A stretch of 64,000 bases of DNA from Cavenderia fasciculata (GCF_000203815.1 NW_004457624.1:1302001-1366000); one strand, 5' to 3'. Shown: positions 40,201 through 52,420, counted from the stretch's first letter. Made by a program: numbers and translations. Notes: generated from the letters alone by a model not told the origin.

Positions 40201-42161
40201 TTATTTTTTTGGGTTAACATAACATTGATAAATTGATTTCAAATCTTCAAATGGTAATGGATCACGAGTATCTTGTTTTGGATTGACATCGACTCTGATC
40301 ATCTTACGAATGGTTCCATTGTCGTGTCTGATGGCACCAAGAACCTTCCAAGACATATTCAAATTGTATTTGGTTCTAATGTCTTCGAGGATGACTTCTT
40401 CCGATCTACCTTCGTACCATCTGTTGACTCTTTGCCATTCATGTTGACCGTGTCCATGTGGTCCAACGTAGACCATGGATTCTGGTAACTCCAAAAACGA
40501 TGTTTTACTATTCAACAAAAAGTCAAACAAAACCTTATCAAATTCCTCTCTATTCTTCATTCCAAACCAATGGAAAATACTCAAACATAATTGATATTCA
40601 TAAACATGATTTTGGCTTACAAGTTCCTAAAAAGAGAGAAGAAAAGAGAAAATAATAAGTACACTTGACTTGACTTGTTGTATATTATATATATTTTGAC
40701 TTCTTCTTCTTCTTCTTACCATAAACATGAAAGGTCTAACAGTAGTATTACAAATAAAATCATTCTTTATATTCAATTCATCAAGAGTTTCTTGATGAAT
40801 GGTGGCAGCTGATTTGTATTCTTGGGTCTTTTCACCTTCCAATGACATGATGCGAGAGTGTGGTAGTTTTTGAGCAAGACTAGTTGAAAAGTAGCCTTGG
40901 TTGGATCCATAGTCGACACATAGTGGGTGTTTGCCAATATCACGCTTCATACGAGCGTCCAATTCGATTTCTCTTTCAATCATTCTCCAACGTGGCACGT
41001 TACGGAATGGATGGTATCCGACAACGTCAGTCTCGATGATACCCATGTTCATAAGATCCTTTTGTGAGCTTTCAAAGAGTGCACGTTCAGAAGTACCCAT
41101 AGTTTTACGCATCTTTTCCGATGTCTCTGCACCATAAAACTCTAAATCGATTTGAGCTGGGAACACAGTTTGGAAGGTGTATTGTGAACGGAGAAGATGG
41201 AAATCGCTGGTAATGATGATACAACGCACAATATTCTTTGCCAACATCATAGTGAGTGTGTTGTTTGCATTCTCTGCGGTATTGGTTGCACGTAAATCCA
41301 TGTAAATGTCACGTTCATCAATATCATAGGTAGTTGTAATAATATCTCTCATTGCATCTGCTTCTGTCTTGTATTCTGCTTCTGTTTCATCAAAATCATT
41401 TGGTTTGCTCTACAAATATTAAAATAAATTTGATAAAGTTAAAGTTATTAATAAATAGTACTACTACTACTATACATCTCTCTCTCTCTCTATATTTATA
41501 TTTGTATATTTACCTTTCCAGATAATACAATGATTGGATTAAGATTATCATTTTCTTTGAGACGTGAATAAGTTTCAACGGCCAATTCAACACGTTCTTT
41601 GAGGATACGTGATGGCATACCATCCTTGTGAAGAGTGTAACCCAAGATAACGATAGTAACGTCGTGTGGAAGTTTGACATTGTTTTCTTGTTCCATGCCA
41701 CCCATGTTACCACCGTTGGCAGTCATAGTGTCAAATGAAGATCCGTCGTTGATTGGAATGTTGATCTCTGAGCCAGTGTGGTGATCCTTTTGATGGTTTG
41801 GATCGGCTTCATCACGAACACCGTGTTTTCTTGGTGGCTCTTGTTGCTTTCCTGTTCCTTCTTCACTACCTCTTGTCTCTTCTATATTGACTGCTTGTCC
41901 ATCGACATGTTCATTTCTATAGTCTACTGGTACTTTAGTTACTTTGTTTATTACATTATTATTGTTGTTCTTATTGTTATTGGTCTTGTTGTCAACAACT
42001 GGTGTCTTCTTGTTATTATTGTTGTTATTATTACCTTCAGTACTTGTATAAGACAAGAATGAAGTTAAATAAAGGAATACTACAAACAAGACCAATGCTT
42101 GTATCTTGTATTTAGAGAATAATCTCCAAAGTGTGCTTGGTTGATTATTTCTAAACATCAT
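40201..42161 (-). CDS. DUF218 (YdcF-like) domain fused to a methyltransferase-like domain
   Basis: Exons 42161-41514, 41409-40720 and 40626-40201 give 587 residues. A signal anchor (IQALVLFVVFLYLTSFLSY) and an Asn-rich stem precede a DUF218 domain at about residues 155-330: VTIVILGYTLHKDGMPSR, LKERVELAVETY, PIIVLSGK, TEADAMRDII, NTAENANNTL and RCIIITSDFHLLRSQYTF are typical of the YdcF/SanA group. From about residue 370 a second domain has HPLCVDYGSNQGYFSTSLAQ and RIMSLEGE, which fit motif I and the acidic motif II of Rossmann-type SAM methyltransferases. The C-terminal part (WQRVNRWYEGRSEE...SWKVLGAIRHDNGT) is not recognised. Predicted to sit in the secretory pathway with both domains lumenal. 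Substrate unknown. Both introns fall in phase 0. Confidence 0.8.
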
Positions 42162-42910
42162 CTTGACACTAACTAACTACAAACACTACTAGATAGATAA
42201 GATAGATAGACAAGAATAAGATAGATAGATAGATTAGAAGATAAACTGTATAACAGTGAGTTTTGAATATCTCAAGTCTAATTTAAAATGACTCATGGCG
42301 GCTATTAAAAAAAAATCAAAAAAAAAACCAACGACTATTGCAACGAATCTTCGGGTCAGTTGGAATGGAAGGCTTTTAGGCAATGGATCAAGTTGATCAC
42401 ATTTATTGGTCATTAAATTTAAGGATTTGTTTTTGGATGGATTGGCAAGATAGGAGGAACAAATTAAAGTAAAGTAAGGGCTGCCCTCTTTCTTTATTCA
42501 TTTTCCATCTGTATCAAACACACCTTGTGGTGTTCCAATCAATCCAGGGTGGTGAACTAAACTTGGCGTTTAATTAAAAATTTGGATTTGTACAAAGTAA
42601 GAGAATGTTTAGGCATTCATTTAGAACGATTGCAACTTCTCTTTTCTTGGATTTTAAAAATGAATACAGTAGTAGTGAGTGATGAGTAGTTAAACAATTG
42701 AAATGGATTGAATAATTATGGTTTCAACACATTTAAAATGATTGAGAAAAACATTGGATACTTGATTGCTGAAAATTAAATAATGTGGAACTGATCAGAA
42801 GGGTGTGCAGGAAAGAAGTGGATACGGATATGGACAGGTTGGAAAATAATTGTGTGGTGATGGAAATAATAGCTATATTTTATATATTGTGCGTTTGAGA
42901 GTTTGCTTAT
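42162..42910. other. Spacer between the DUF218 gene and PIG-O
   Basis: This 749-nt region has GATA repeats near 42190-42235 and A-rich runs near 42310-42330. I see no coding or RNA gene. It is the promoter of the DUF218-methyltransferase gene and the 3' flank of PIG-O. Confidence 0.6.
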
Positions 42911-45900
42911 TTATTCTTCTTTATTTTGTTGTTGAGAGGATGAAGTATCATTTAAAGAGTACTTTTCACGACAATAAGAGAGGAAGCGGAGATAGATGAT
43001 AAACAAGAATAGGAGAAAAGCCTTGGTGACGACTAGTCCAACATCAAGTACTTCGTAGATAAACTTTGGCGAAAACACAGTCCAAATGAATAAATGGTAT
43101 CTTTGAATGACAATACAAACACTAAATATGAATACATTGGTCCACTTTATACCACAATCCAATAATCCTCCAATCAATGAATACCATTGTAATTCATCTA
43201 TAATGTCATTGGTAGTTCCAATCGAGTTTGGTAATGATGGTTCACTTTGATGGCTATAGAGAGAGAGAGAAAGAGAATAAATACACATTTGTTAGTTTAC
43301 ATTTCTTTTTTTTTTTTTTTTGTAACATACTTATTGTTTACAGATTTAATTGCAAGATGAGAGAAATAAGAGATTGAAACGAAAAAGAAGAATAGAGGAG
43401 CAGAATATCCAATTAAAAAGGTTAATATACCAACTAGATATTGGTTGTATTCGATTAGTCCAGTGTAGGCACCAGATATATCAATGGTCGAGAGTGAGTT
43501 CGAATTACCCAATGCAAAGTATCCAAATTGTCCCAACCAATTGAGTGCCATCATACCGACAATGACACCAACGATTCCTGATTTTGCGCGACGTCCAGTA
43601 TCTTCCAAAAGGTATTTCAAATAGTAGTGTCCAATTGCACCCATGATGGTAAACAAAAACATATTGTGAGTTTTATGCAACAATAAAAACATCATCACCA
43701 GATTCACCAACATTAAAGTAGGCAAAAACTTTAATGTACTAAAAACCCATGATGGTGTATGTGGTAATGGTGAATTTGATACTACTCTTTCCTATATAAA
43801 TCAAATTCAAAAGGTTATTAATAAGATTGGTTCTATAATATAGATATATCTATAAATTTTATGTGTGTTTCATACATTTTTACTAAAAAAAGGAAAGGTA
43901 ATGGTTAATAAAACCATCATACCAATACAAGCATAAACAAATCTAGCAACAAAAACAGGTTCAACCAAATGATGTGGTATATAATTCCATTTATAACTAA
44001 ATATGCCAATTGCACAAAATACAATTATAATCTTATAAATAAAACTCAACTAAAGTAAAAAGAAAAGGTTAATATCCAGAACTAATAATTGTTGTTTTGT
44101 CTTTACACATACTTGTGAAATGATTCCACCACGTTTATCTTTTAGTTTATCCAATAATCTCATTACATAAATGCAAGGTGCAATAACTGATAAAAGAGAT
44201 AGGATCCATAGCATGGAAGTTGAAATTAATCCTTCCGAGTTTAAGAATCTTCCTATATCAATATAACTATACTCTTCTAATAATTCTTTGTTATCCATCC
44301 ACTGAATTCCAGTTTGATTCCAAACTCTACAAATTCTTAATCCTATTAATATTCCAATTAATATTACCTAAATTGAAAGAAAGAAAAATAATAAAATTAT
44401 TAATGATTTCATAAATATGATGATTCATTTCTATTTTTTTCTATTTTCCATACAGTTTGTTTTTGATGATCTTTATATAATTTTGGATTACTACTTGTAT
44501 AAATATAAAGAGCAGAAAGTGAATGTGGAGCCAATTGTAATAATATGACAGATGTTGTAAGGTAATACCAAGTGAGATGTTCTTCCTCGACCAGACTACT
44601 ACCAAAAAGACTGATCAAATGTAGGATGGTGCCACAGATGATGACATACTTTTCCTTGCGAAGTTGTAGTGGGTTGAGTGATGGCAATCTGAGAAGAGAT
44701 ATGTTGTTTTTCGAGAAACAAACATTGAATCCAATGAGTAGTGAGAGAGCAGTAAACACAAAACTAAGCACACCCATTCTAAACTCTTCTGTGCAAAATG
44801 GATTGGGTGTGCTGTTGGCGCCGGTCATTGGATTGTCACCAAACCAATTTTGGGGGTTCCAAGAGGTAGTACAAATGACTCCAAAATGGATTGCCAAGAG
44901 TGATCCGACAAACAAGATAAATGACATGGCAAAGGGAGCTCCTTTAATCTCGACATTCATCTGATGCTCACTCATACCAATGGTTGCCGTTGTAATGAGT
45001 AGTGTGACGAGTGAAGATGAACCAATTAAAAGAATACCAACCATCAACATATTTTCGTCATAGGTTGTAAAGAGTGCTGTAAATTCATCTTGTATATGAT
45101 CCAAAAATTGTGTGTATAGGTGAGTTGCCTTTTCGTGAAAGTGTGCCGATCCAGATGGGTCTGGAGACATGCCCCAACTACGGTGATACTCTTGTGCCTG
45201 TTCAAACGTTCGTAGTAGTGTTGCAATTCTTGGCATGGCGGGGGCGTCATTGACCCAAAACAGTGTATTGTTTTTGAGAATGTCTATTTGCTGTAGACAG
45301 TTGATTTCGAGAGCTCGCAGGTACTGATCGTCGCGAATAAACTTTTCGAAAAGTTCAGGGATCAGTCTACCAAGACTGTTTTTTGGGACTGGAAGGTTGA
45401 AAAGAAGAGAAATGGTCGGTACTATATCAACCTGAGAGATTTCTCTTGGTGCCTTGGGTATGTATCTTGGAAGGATATCTTGAGGACTTGATGCAGCATG
45501 ATGATTCAACTCCTCTTCTTCAATCTCTTCCTTGTTCTCCAAATGTAAAAGATCGTGATCTTTAACTGGATTATTTTGATTAAAATATAATGATCCCATT
45601 AATATTAATGTTGTTGATGTTTCACCATCTGATGATCCACCATGATTTCCAATCTAAAAGAAAGTAAAAACAAAATGAATAAATAAATAAATAAATATAT
45701 ATTGTTTTTTGTTTGTTTTTTTGGGTTTACTACATACTTCATTCATTCCATGATCACTACAAAGTATAAATAAAGTTGGTAATGGTTTCTTTAAATCTGG
45801 ATTTGTTTTTCTATCTATATAGTATTGTCTGAGTGCTTGTTTATCCTTTTCGATTATCTTTTCATTGATCAATTTAATAATGTCATCCATTTCCTTTTGT

Positions 45901-47669
45901 TTTGGTGCCATTAAATCACTATAGGGTCCTTCCAAATGACCGATATGATCAAGACCCAAATAATGTAAAAACATTGAATCCCAATCATCTCTTGCCAACT
46001 CTTCATTTAAATGTCTTGTTACATTATTATCAACTTCTATTGTATCCTAAAAATAGAAAGAAATAATAAATAAACAATTAATCAATTAATATCTAGAGAC
46101 AATATAACATTTCTATTTCTTTTGTTACATACAGCAACATAAAAACTTGTTGTACCATCAGATCTAGTAAAATAATCTGGAAATAATTTAATCCAAGTAT
46201 CATCACCAAAAAAGGTTAATGTCTTGTTTGCTTGTACCATTTGATAGAGTAGATTGTCCTCTCGAAGGTCTTTACTATTAAAATTCTGGACAAAGTCGAC
46301 AAAGCTTGGTATACCACCAGACACTAATGCTTTGATACGTGGTAATGTTACGGTGGGTGCTGTTGCTCGAGCAATAAACGATTGGGTTTTACCCTCTCTA
46401 ATAAGTGATCGCGTATATGTCATTGGATGTGAATCATGATGTTGTTGTTGTTGTGGATCCTTTTTAAAAATATTATCTTGTTGTGTATGACGATGATCTA
46501 GATCATTTTCAAATATAAATCCACTTCTAAATGCATCAACTACCATGAATACCATCTTATCAAATTGTGGTTCAACTATTTGATTCTAAAAACGGAGTAA
46601 GTAACTTTGATCAATGACTCTACTTCTTGTTTAATATACTACTTGTACTTACATCTAAACAAGATGGGAAATAATTATCAAATGTACTATATCCTTGAAG
46701 AGATACCTTTCTTGGGAAGAAACCTCTTGAAAACATGTAGATACCAAGTAGTTGAGTGATGACCAATACAACAGTGACCAGTCCCATTACTTTGTACTTT
46801 GATTTCTTTGCCTTGTCTCGTTTCATTTCAGTGCTTGCACTAATCGGACTAAATTGACCTCCCATCATCGACGGTTGTTGATCAATGAGAGCGTGGTTGG
46901 GAAGTAAGACGTCTGATGATGACGCTGCTGCTCCTGCCGATGTCGTAGGTATACTGCTACCGCTAATATCAAATGGTATGTGAGATGATGGTAATCCAGC
47001 AACTGCAGACAATGGTGTCGATTGATTCTGTGGACTAAACGGAGAAAGTGGTGGAGAGTATATATGATTATGATGTTGATGTTGATGTTGATAAGGTGAA
47101 AAAGATGATGAGTCTGTATTGGTACCACTTGATAGATTATTAATGTAAATGTCTTGTGACGGTGAGTATGATGATATGTTTGGTGTACCGTATAATGATT
47201 GTGACTGTGACTGAGATAACAAATACTGTTGCTGTTGTTGTTGTTGATTGTTATTATTATTATGACTTGGAAGGATAGAATCACTGTCAGTGATAGGTCG
47301 TCTATATCGATAGTTTGGAAGCAACGATGATAATGATAGTGGATTTTCTTTGCTAGTCCAACCACTCAGTTTCTTTCGCACGTAGCTTCTTGCTTTTGGA
47401 AAGGTGGTAATGGGATAGTCAAAGTGATCGGCATTACTATCGCCTGCACCGCTACTACTACTACTAATGTCGTCATTGCCACTATCTTGATTCGAGTCAT
47501 TTGCCGATGACGACGATGAAGGTGATATCTCTTCATGTCCTCCGTCTTCACCATCCTCGAGGACGTCACCATCTTGTTTTCCTGTGATATTATCGTCTCC
47601 TATGTTTTCAACATCTCTCTTTTTCTTTAAATGTTGTTGTTGTTGTTGTTGTTGTGAACCTCTTGCCAT
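42911..47669 (-). CDS. pigO: GPI ethanolamine-phosphate transferase 3 (PIG-O)
   Basis: Eight exons: 47669-46653, 46585-46133, 46046-45738, 45653-44454, 44367-44113, 44049-43876, 43791-43331 and 43253-42911, giving 1403 residues. PIG-O adds phosphoethanolamine to the third mannose of the GPI anchor in the ER, the site where protein is attached. The alkaline-phosphatase-like domain shows MVFMVVDAFRSGF, TAPTVTLPRIKALVSG (nucleophile Thr), FFGDDTWIKLFP, HYLGLDHIGHLEG, LCSDHGMNE and IGNHGGSS (metal ligands Asp/His). Many membrane segments follow. The first 270 residues, a Ser/Asn/Gln-rich low-complexity cytosolic extension before the first membrane segment (VMGLVTVVLVITQLLGIYMF), are not in animal PIG-O (about 1090 residues). 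All splice joins keep frame and restore family motifs. Confidence 0.93.
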
Positions 47670-48169
47670 GACTTCTTGTTCTCATGAATGAATGCGCTAA
47701 ACAACAAACTCTTTTTAAAACATATGAATAGATGCAGTAAAATATACAGATATATAGATATGTAGTATTATATAAGCTTGATAAACAAGTTCAATTGATA
47801 AGTTGGTTGATGGATGATAATGGTAATGATCGATTCAAACACAATTGCAACAGTCAGATACGCTGATGTGTGTGTGATGATTCACTATGGTTGGTTGCGC
47901 TTATTTATGTTGTGGTGTGGGTTGGTTGAGTGTCTTATTGATCTATAATTGATTGATTGATTGACCGCATAATAAATAATAATAATAACGAGCTAGATAG
48001 TATGTATGTATGTATGGGTTTGAAGATCTTAAGAGAGAATGACACGTGTCCGAAGTGAGTGGATGCGTGGAGAGAGAAATTTAATTAATTTTAGTTTCTT
48101 TGTTTTTTTTTTGGAAATCTACTAATTTTAGTATAAATAAATAAATTATGTTGTTGATATAAATATATA
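47670..48169. other. Spacer upstream of PIG-O
   Basis: About 500 nt of AT-rich DNA with ATTGATTGATTG and GTATGTATGTATG repeats and an ACACGTGT palindrome at about 48042. No gene is seen. Confidence 0.6.
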
Positions 48170-48284
48170 TTTATTTATTTGATTTGATTTGATCATTTAT
48201 CCAATTATTTGGATACATGATGATGAGGGTTCTTATTGTCCTTACGAGGACAAGAATATTTGCAATTCATTCATTCATGGATGT

Positions 48285-48695
48285 TTAGTTGTAAAAGATA
48301 TTTTTGACAAACAAGTTGGCTGGAGCGTTTCCGTAGAGAATGTAACCAAAGGTGTAAGAGGCACCAGCATTGATGTCTTGGATGGCTGGTAAGACGAGTG
48401 AGTGTCCGTCGTCAGTAACAATCATGTTCCAGATGGCATTTCCGTCTCTGATTCTGCAGGTAGAGTCAAAGCCAAGGACGATTTGTTTGATGTTACGGTT
48501 TCCATTGTTCTTGATGACAACATCGTATTGGGTAAACATTTCATTGTTACGACTACCGTCTCTCCAACTACCAATGAAATGGTGGGTGATTTGAATTTCG
48601 GGGTATGGCATTGTTGGCTTTGGTCTGTGTTCAACATCAGCAGCTACAAAGCTGATACAAAGAAGAAGGGCACATGCTAATACGATAGATCTCAT
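48285..48695 (-). CDS. Small secreted CBM49-like protein, copy 1
   Basis: Single exon, 136 residues. A clear signal peptide (MRSIVLACALLLCISFVAA, cut likely before DVEH) is followed by one compact domain. PEIQITHHFIGSWRDG, MFTQYDVVIKNNGNRNIKQI and INAGASYTFGYILYGNAPA fit the pattern of the CBM49 cellulose-binding module common in dictyostelid extracellular and spore-coat proteins (W near the start, N-N-G turn, G-x-S-YTFGY near the end). It probably binds cellulose or another polysaccharide in the extracellular matrix. The 5' leader has about 17 CAA repeats directly before the ATG. Copy 2 differs by a single residue (R2K), so the two encode the same mature protein. Confidence 0.85.
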   Translation of the reverse strand: MRSIVLACALLLCISFVAADVEHRPKPTMPYPEIQITHHFIGSWRDGSRNNEMFTQYDVVIKNNGNRNIKQIVLGFDSTCRIRDGNAIWNMIVTDDGHSLVLPAIQDINAGASYTFGYILYGNAPANLFVKNIFYN

Positions 48696-48696
48696 T

Positions 48697-48746
<50 letters not shown>

Positions 48747-48984
48747 GAATTTAATTAAATGTTTGTTGTTTGTTGTTTGTTTGTTTGATGAAATAAATGA
48801 ATATTTTCAGTCTTCATTTATAGTTTTCCACTCTCTCCCATTCTACCATGCATGCAACCAACAACCAACAACACCAATACCAACACCAACAGTCTCTCCT
48901 ATCATGATATTTATATTTATAAACCAATACGAAACCAATATCATTCTATCTATCTGTAGATATTATGTATATCATTATTTGAAT

Positions 48985-49029
48985 AGTGCAGTGCTGTGCG
49001 CACACCTCCTTGCACTGCGCACACCTTGC
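48985..49029 (-). promoter_or_regulatory. GTGCGCAC-type palindromic element upstream of copy 1
   Basis: A GC-rich island in AT-rich DNA about 290 nt upstream of the ATG contains TGTGCGCACACC and, 12 nt on, TGCGCACACC. Forms of it recur upstream of copies 2 and 3, so it is a candidate activator site. Inference only. Confidence 0.45.
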
Positions 49030-49838
49030 AATGAGTGAGTTGAGTGTATTCTTGTTTCATTCTACCAAACATTCATATTATTCTATAATTACTAATCTTG
49101 AATCCAGAATGAGGTATGGTACCCAATGATAAGATATGATATGATATGATGTTGTCTTCTATTCATCCATCCATTCATTCATTCATTCCAATAACCATGT
49201 TCAATAATATAATATAATATAATCTTCTTAATTGATATTACATGTTATCTTTCCTTTTGTTTACGTATATCTGTTGTTTGAATGAATGAATAAAAAAAAA
49301 AGGGTGTGTTGTGTTAAACAAAAATGACGGAATTATGGATGAGAGGGAATTTAAATTTGATTAATTGAGCTATTTATTTAATTACCTTTTTAACATTTAA
49401 TGGATCTAAGATATTGTAAGCTCCTGTTAGTCATGAGGATTTTGTGAGAAAATAAATATATTTGACAACTATCTAGATGGATGATCAGGAATACCATGCC
49501 CATTCCTTCTATCTTTGAAATTTAAAACTATTATTAATGTTTAGGGTTTCAATGAATAATTGTATTTGTAAACTCTATTTCTTTGAAGTTCAAAAATTAA
49601 TCAATAAAATGGCAAAGTGTAAAATAATAATGGCAAAGTGTAATGTAACAAACCTCCATTCAATTGATTAAGAGTGAACTATTATCATATGGACATTCAA
49701 ATTTAAAATGAATAGAATTAGGATAAATATGTATTTATTTATTTATTTATTTGATTTGATCATTTATCCAATTATGTATTTGGATAAATGATGATTCATT
49801 CTTTGTTGCAGAACGAGAATATTTGTTATGTTTGGTGT

Positions 49839-50249
49839 TTAGTTGTAAAAGATATTTTTGACAAACAAGTTGGCTGGAGCGTTTCCGTAGAGAATGTAAC
49901 CAAAGGTGTAAGAGGCACCAGCATTGATGTCTTGGATGGCTGGTAAGACGAGTGAGTGTCCGTCGTCAGTAACAATCATGTTCCAGATGGCATTTCCGTC
50001 TCTAATTCTGCAGGTAGAGTCAAAGCCAAGGACGATTTGTTTGATGTTACGGTTACCATTGTTCTTGATGACAACATCGTATTGTGTAAACATTTCGTTG
50101 TTACGACTACCATCTCTCCAACTACCAATGAAATGGTGGGTGATTTGAATTTCGGGGTATGGCATTGTTGGCTTTGGTCTGTGTTCAACATCAGCAGCTA
50201 CAAAGCTGATACAAAGAAGGAGTGCACATGCTAATACGATTGATTTCAT
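49839..50249 (-). CDS. Small secreted CBM49-like protein, copy 2
   Basis: Single exon, 136 residues, with the same signal peptide and domain as copy 1; I find only the Arg2-to-Lys change in the protein. Silent changes are few (for example at 50004 and 50053). The leader carries about 9 CAA units against 17 in copy 1. Its role is taken to be the same: a secreted polysaccharide-binding protein, with the extra copy raising dosage. The frame is open upstream of this ATG through the CAA leader (an Asn tract), but the signal peptide fixes the start here. Confidence 0.85.
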   Translation of the reverse strand: MKSIVLACALLLCISFVAADVEHRPKPTMPYPEIQITHHFIGSWRDGSRNNEMFTQYDVVIKNNGNRNIKQIVLGFDSTCRIRDGNAIWNMIVTDDGHSLVLPAIQDINAGASYTFGYILYGNAPANLFVKNIFYN

Positions 50250-50488
50250 TTTGTTGTTGTTGTTGTTGTTGTTGTTGAATTTAATTATGTTTGTTGTTTG
50301 TTGTTTGTTTGTTTGATGAAATAAATGAACATTTTCAGTCTTCATTTATAGTTTTCCACTCTCTCTCCAATTCTACCATGCAACCAACACCAACAGTCTC
50401 TCCTATCATGATATTTATATTTATAAACCAATACGAAACCAATATCATTATCTGTAGATATAATATATATATATATCATTATTTGAAG

Positions 50489-50520
50489 AGTGCGCACACC
50501 TCCTTGCACTGTGCACACCT
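50489..50520 (-). promoter_or_regulatory. GTGCGCAC-type element upstream of copy 2
   Basis: AGTGCGCACACC followed by CACTGTGCACACC lies about 240 nt upstream of the ATG. It matches the element before copy 1 with small changes. Confidence 0.45.
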
Positions 50521-51325
50521 TGCAATGAGTGAGTAAGTGAGTTGAGTGTATTCTTGTTTCATTCTACCAAACATTCATTCTATAATTACTAATCTTGAAT
50601 CCAGAATGAGGTATGGTACCCAATGATAAGATATGATATGATATGATGTTGTCTTCTATTCATCCATCCAGTCATTCATTCATTCCATTTCACACAATAT
50701 AACCATGTTCAATATAATATAATATAATATATCTTCTTATTTGATATTACATGTTATCTTTCCTTTTGTTTACGTATATCTGTTGTTTGAATGAATGTAT
50801 AAAAAAAAAAGTGTGTTGTGTTACTCAAAAATGACGGAATTATGGATGAGAGGGAATTTAAATTTGATTAATTGAGCTATTTATTTAATTACCTTTTTAA
50901 CATTTAATGGATCTAAGATATTGTAATCTCCTGCAGTCATGATGATTTTGACCATAGAAACCTGAGAAAATATATATATTTGACAACTATCTAGATGGAT
51001 GATCAGGAATACCATGCCCTTTCCTTCTATCTTTGAATTTTAAAACTATTATTAATGTTTAGGGTTTCAATGAATAAATGTATTTGTAAACTTTGAAGTT
51101 CAAAAATTAATCAATAAAAATAATAATGGCAAAGCGTAAAGTAACAAACCTCCATTGAATTGATCAAGTATCATATGGACATTCAAATTTAAAATGAATA
51201 GAATTAGGATAAATATGTATTTATTTATTTATTTGATTTGATTTGATCATTTATCCAATTATGTATTTGGATATATGATGATTCATTCTTTGTTGCAGAA
51301 CAAGAATATTTGTTATGTTTGGTGT

Positions 51326-51738
51326 TTAGTTGTAAAAGATATTTTTGACAAACAAGTTGGCTGGAGCGTTTCCGTAGAGAATGTAACCAAAGGTGTAAGA
51401 GGCACCAGCATTGATGTCTTGGATGGCTGGTAAGACGAGTGAGTGTCCGTCGTCAGTAACAATCATGTTCCAGATGGCATTTCCGTCTCTGATTCTGCAA
51501 GTAGAGTCAAAGCCAAGGACGATTTGCTTGATGTTACGGTTTCCATTGTTCTTGATGACAACATCGTATTGTGTAAACATTTCATTGTTACGGCTACCGT
51601 TTTTTCCAACTAACCAATGAAATGGTGGGTGATTTGAATTTCGGGGTATGGCATTGTTGGCTTTGGTCTGTGTTCAACATCAGCAGCTACAAAGCTGATA
51701 CAAAGAAGAAGGGCACATGCTAATACGATAGATCTCAT
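51326..51738 (-). pseudogene. CBM49-like protein, copy 3, frameshifted
   Basis: This copy is nearly identical to copies 1 and 2 but 413 nt long instead of 411. A net gain of two bases near 51601-51612, where copies 1 and 2 encode GSWRDG, puts a TAG directly after HHFIG (at 51612-51610), so only about 42 residues including the signal peptide could be made. The rest of the frame is still well conserved, so the lesion is young, or else a sequencing error. The leader has about 5 CAA units and the downstream unit is shorter. As a host gene copy it is best read as a fresh pseudogene. Confidence 0.8.
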
Positions 51739-51954
51739 TTTGTTGTTGTTGTTGAATTTAATTAAATGTTTGTTGTTTGTTGTTTGTTTGATGAAATAAA
51801 TGAATATTTTCAGTCATTTATAGTTTTCCACTCTCTCTCCAATTCTACCATGCAACCAACACCAACAGTCTCTCCTATCATGATATTTATATTTATAAAC
51901 CAATACGAAACCAATATCATTCTATCTATCTGTAGATATTATCATTATTTGAAG

Positions 51955-51977
51955 AGTGCAGTGCTGTGCGCACATCT
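51955..51977 (-). promoter_or_regulatory. Shortened GTGCGCAC-type element upstream of copy 3
   Basis: A single CAGTGCTGTGCGCACATC remains, about 220 nt upstream of the ATG, without the second half-site seen in copies 1 and 2. Confidence 0.4.
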
Positions 51978-52420
51978 TGCAATGAGTGAGTGAGTTGAGT
52001 GTATTCTTGTTTCATTCTACCAAACATTCATATTATTCTATAATTACTAATCTTGAATCCAGAATAGAATAGAATAGAACGTAAGAGGGTTATATTTAAC
52101 TTCAGTAAAGCAATGATAAGATATGATATGATGTTGTCTTCTATTCATCCATTCATTCATTCATTCATTACATTTCACACAATATAACCATGTTCAATAA
52201 ATCTTCTTATTGATATTTATCTTTCTTTTGTTTACGTATATCTTGTGGTGTGTAAGTAAAAAATAAAGGTGTGTTGGTTCGAACCCTGCGAAATTAAACA
52301 GCAATTTTAGACGAACGATTGGCAGAAAATGGGTGATGAAGCCTAGCTAAGCTTATCTTGTTGTTTATTGTTACAAAGAAGATATTTATAGTAATATAAA
52401 TATATATATATATAGATATC

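Larger units (their letters stand above)
48170..52215. repeat. Tandem triplication, units of about 1.5 kb
   Basis: Three head-to-tail units start with the same TATTTATTTATTTGATTTGA-like sequence at about 48170, 49727 and 51218. Units 1 and 2 are about 1557 and 1491 nt; the third is cut to about 1.0 kb. Coding and flanking DNA are both conserved, including long stretches downstream (for example the sequence at 49320-49440 recurs at 50820-50945), so the duplication is recent. Differences are mainly length changes in simple repeats. Confidence 0.93.

Noticed and set aside
52270-52290. GGTTCGAACCC resembling a tRNA B box
   Set aside because: It is a plain palindrome. No matching T-stem, D-arm or acceptor stem can be drawn on either strand.
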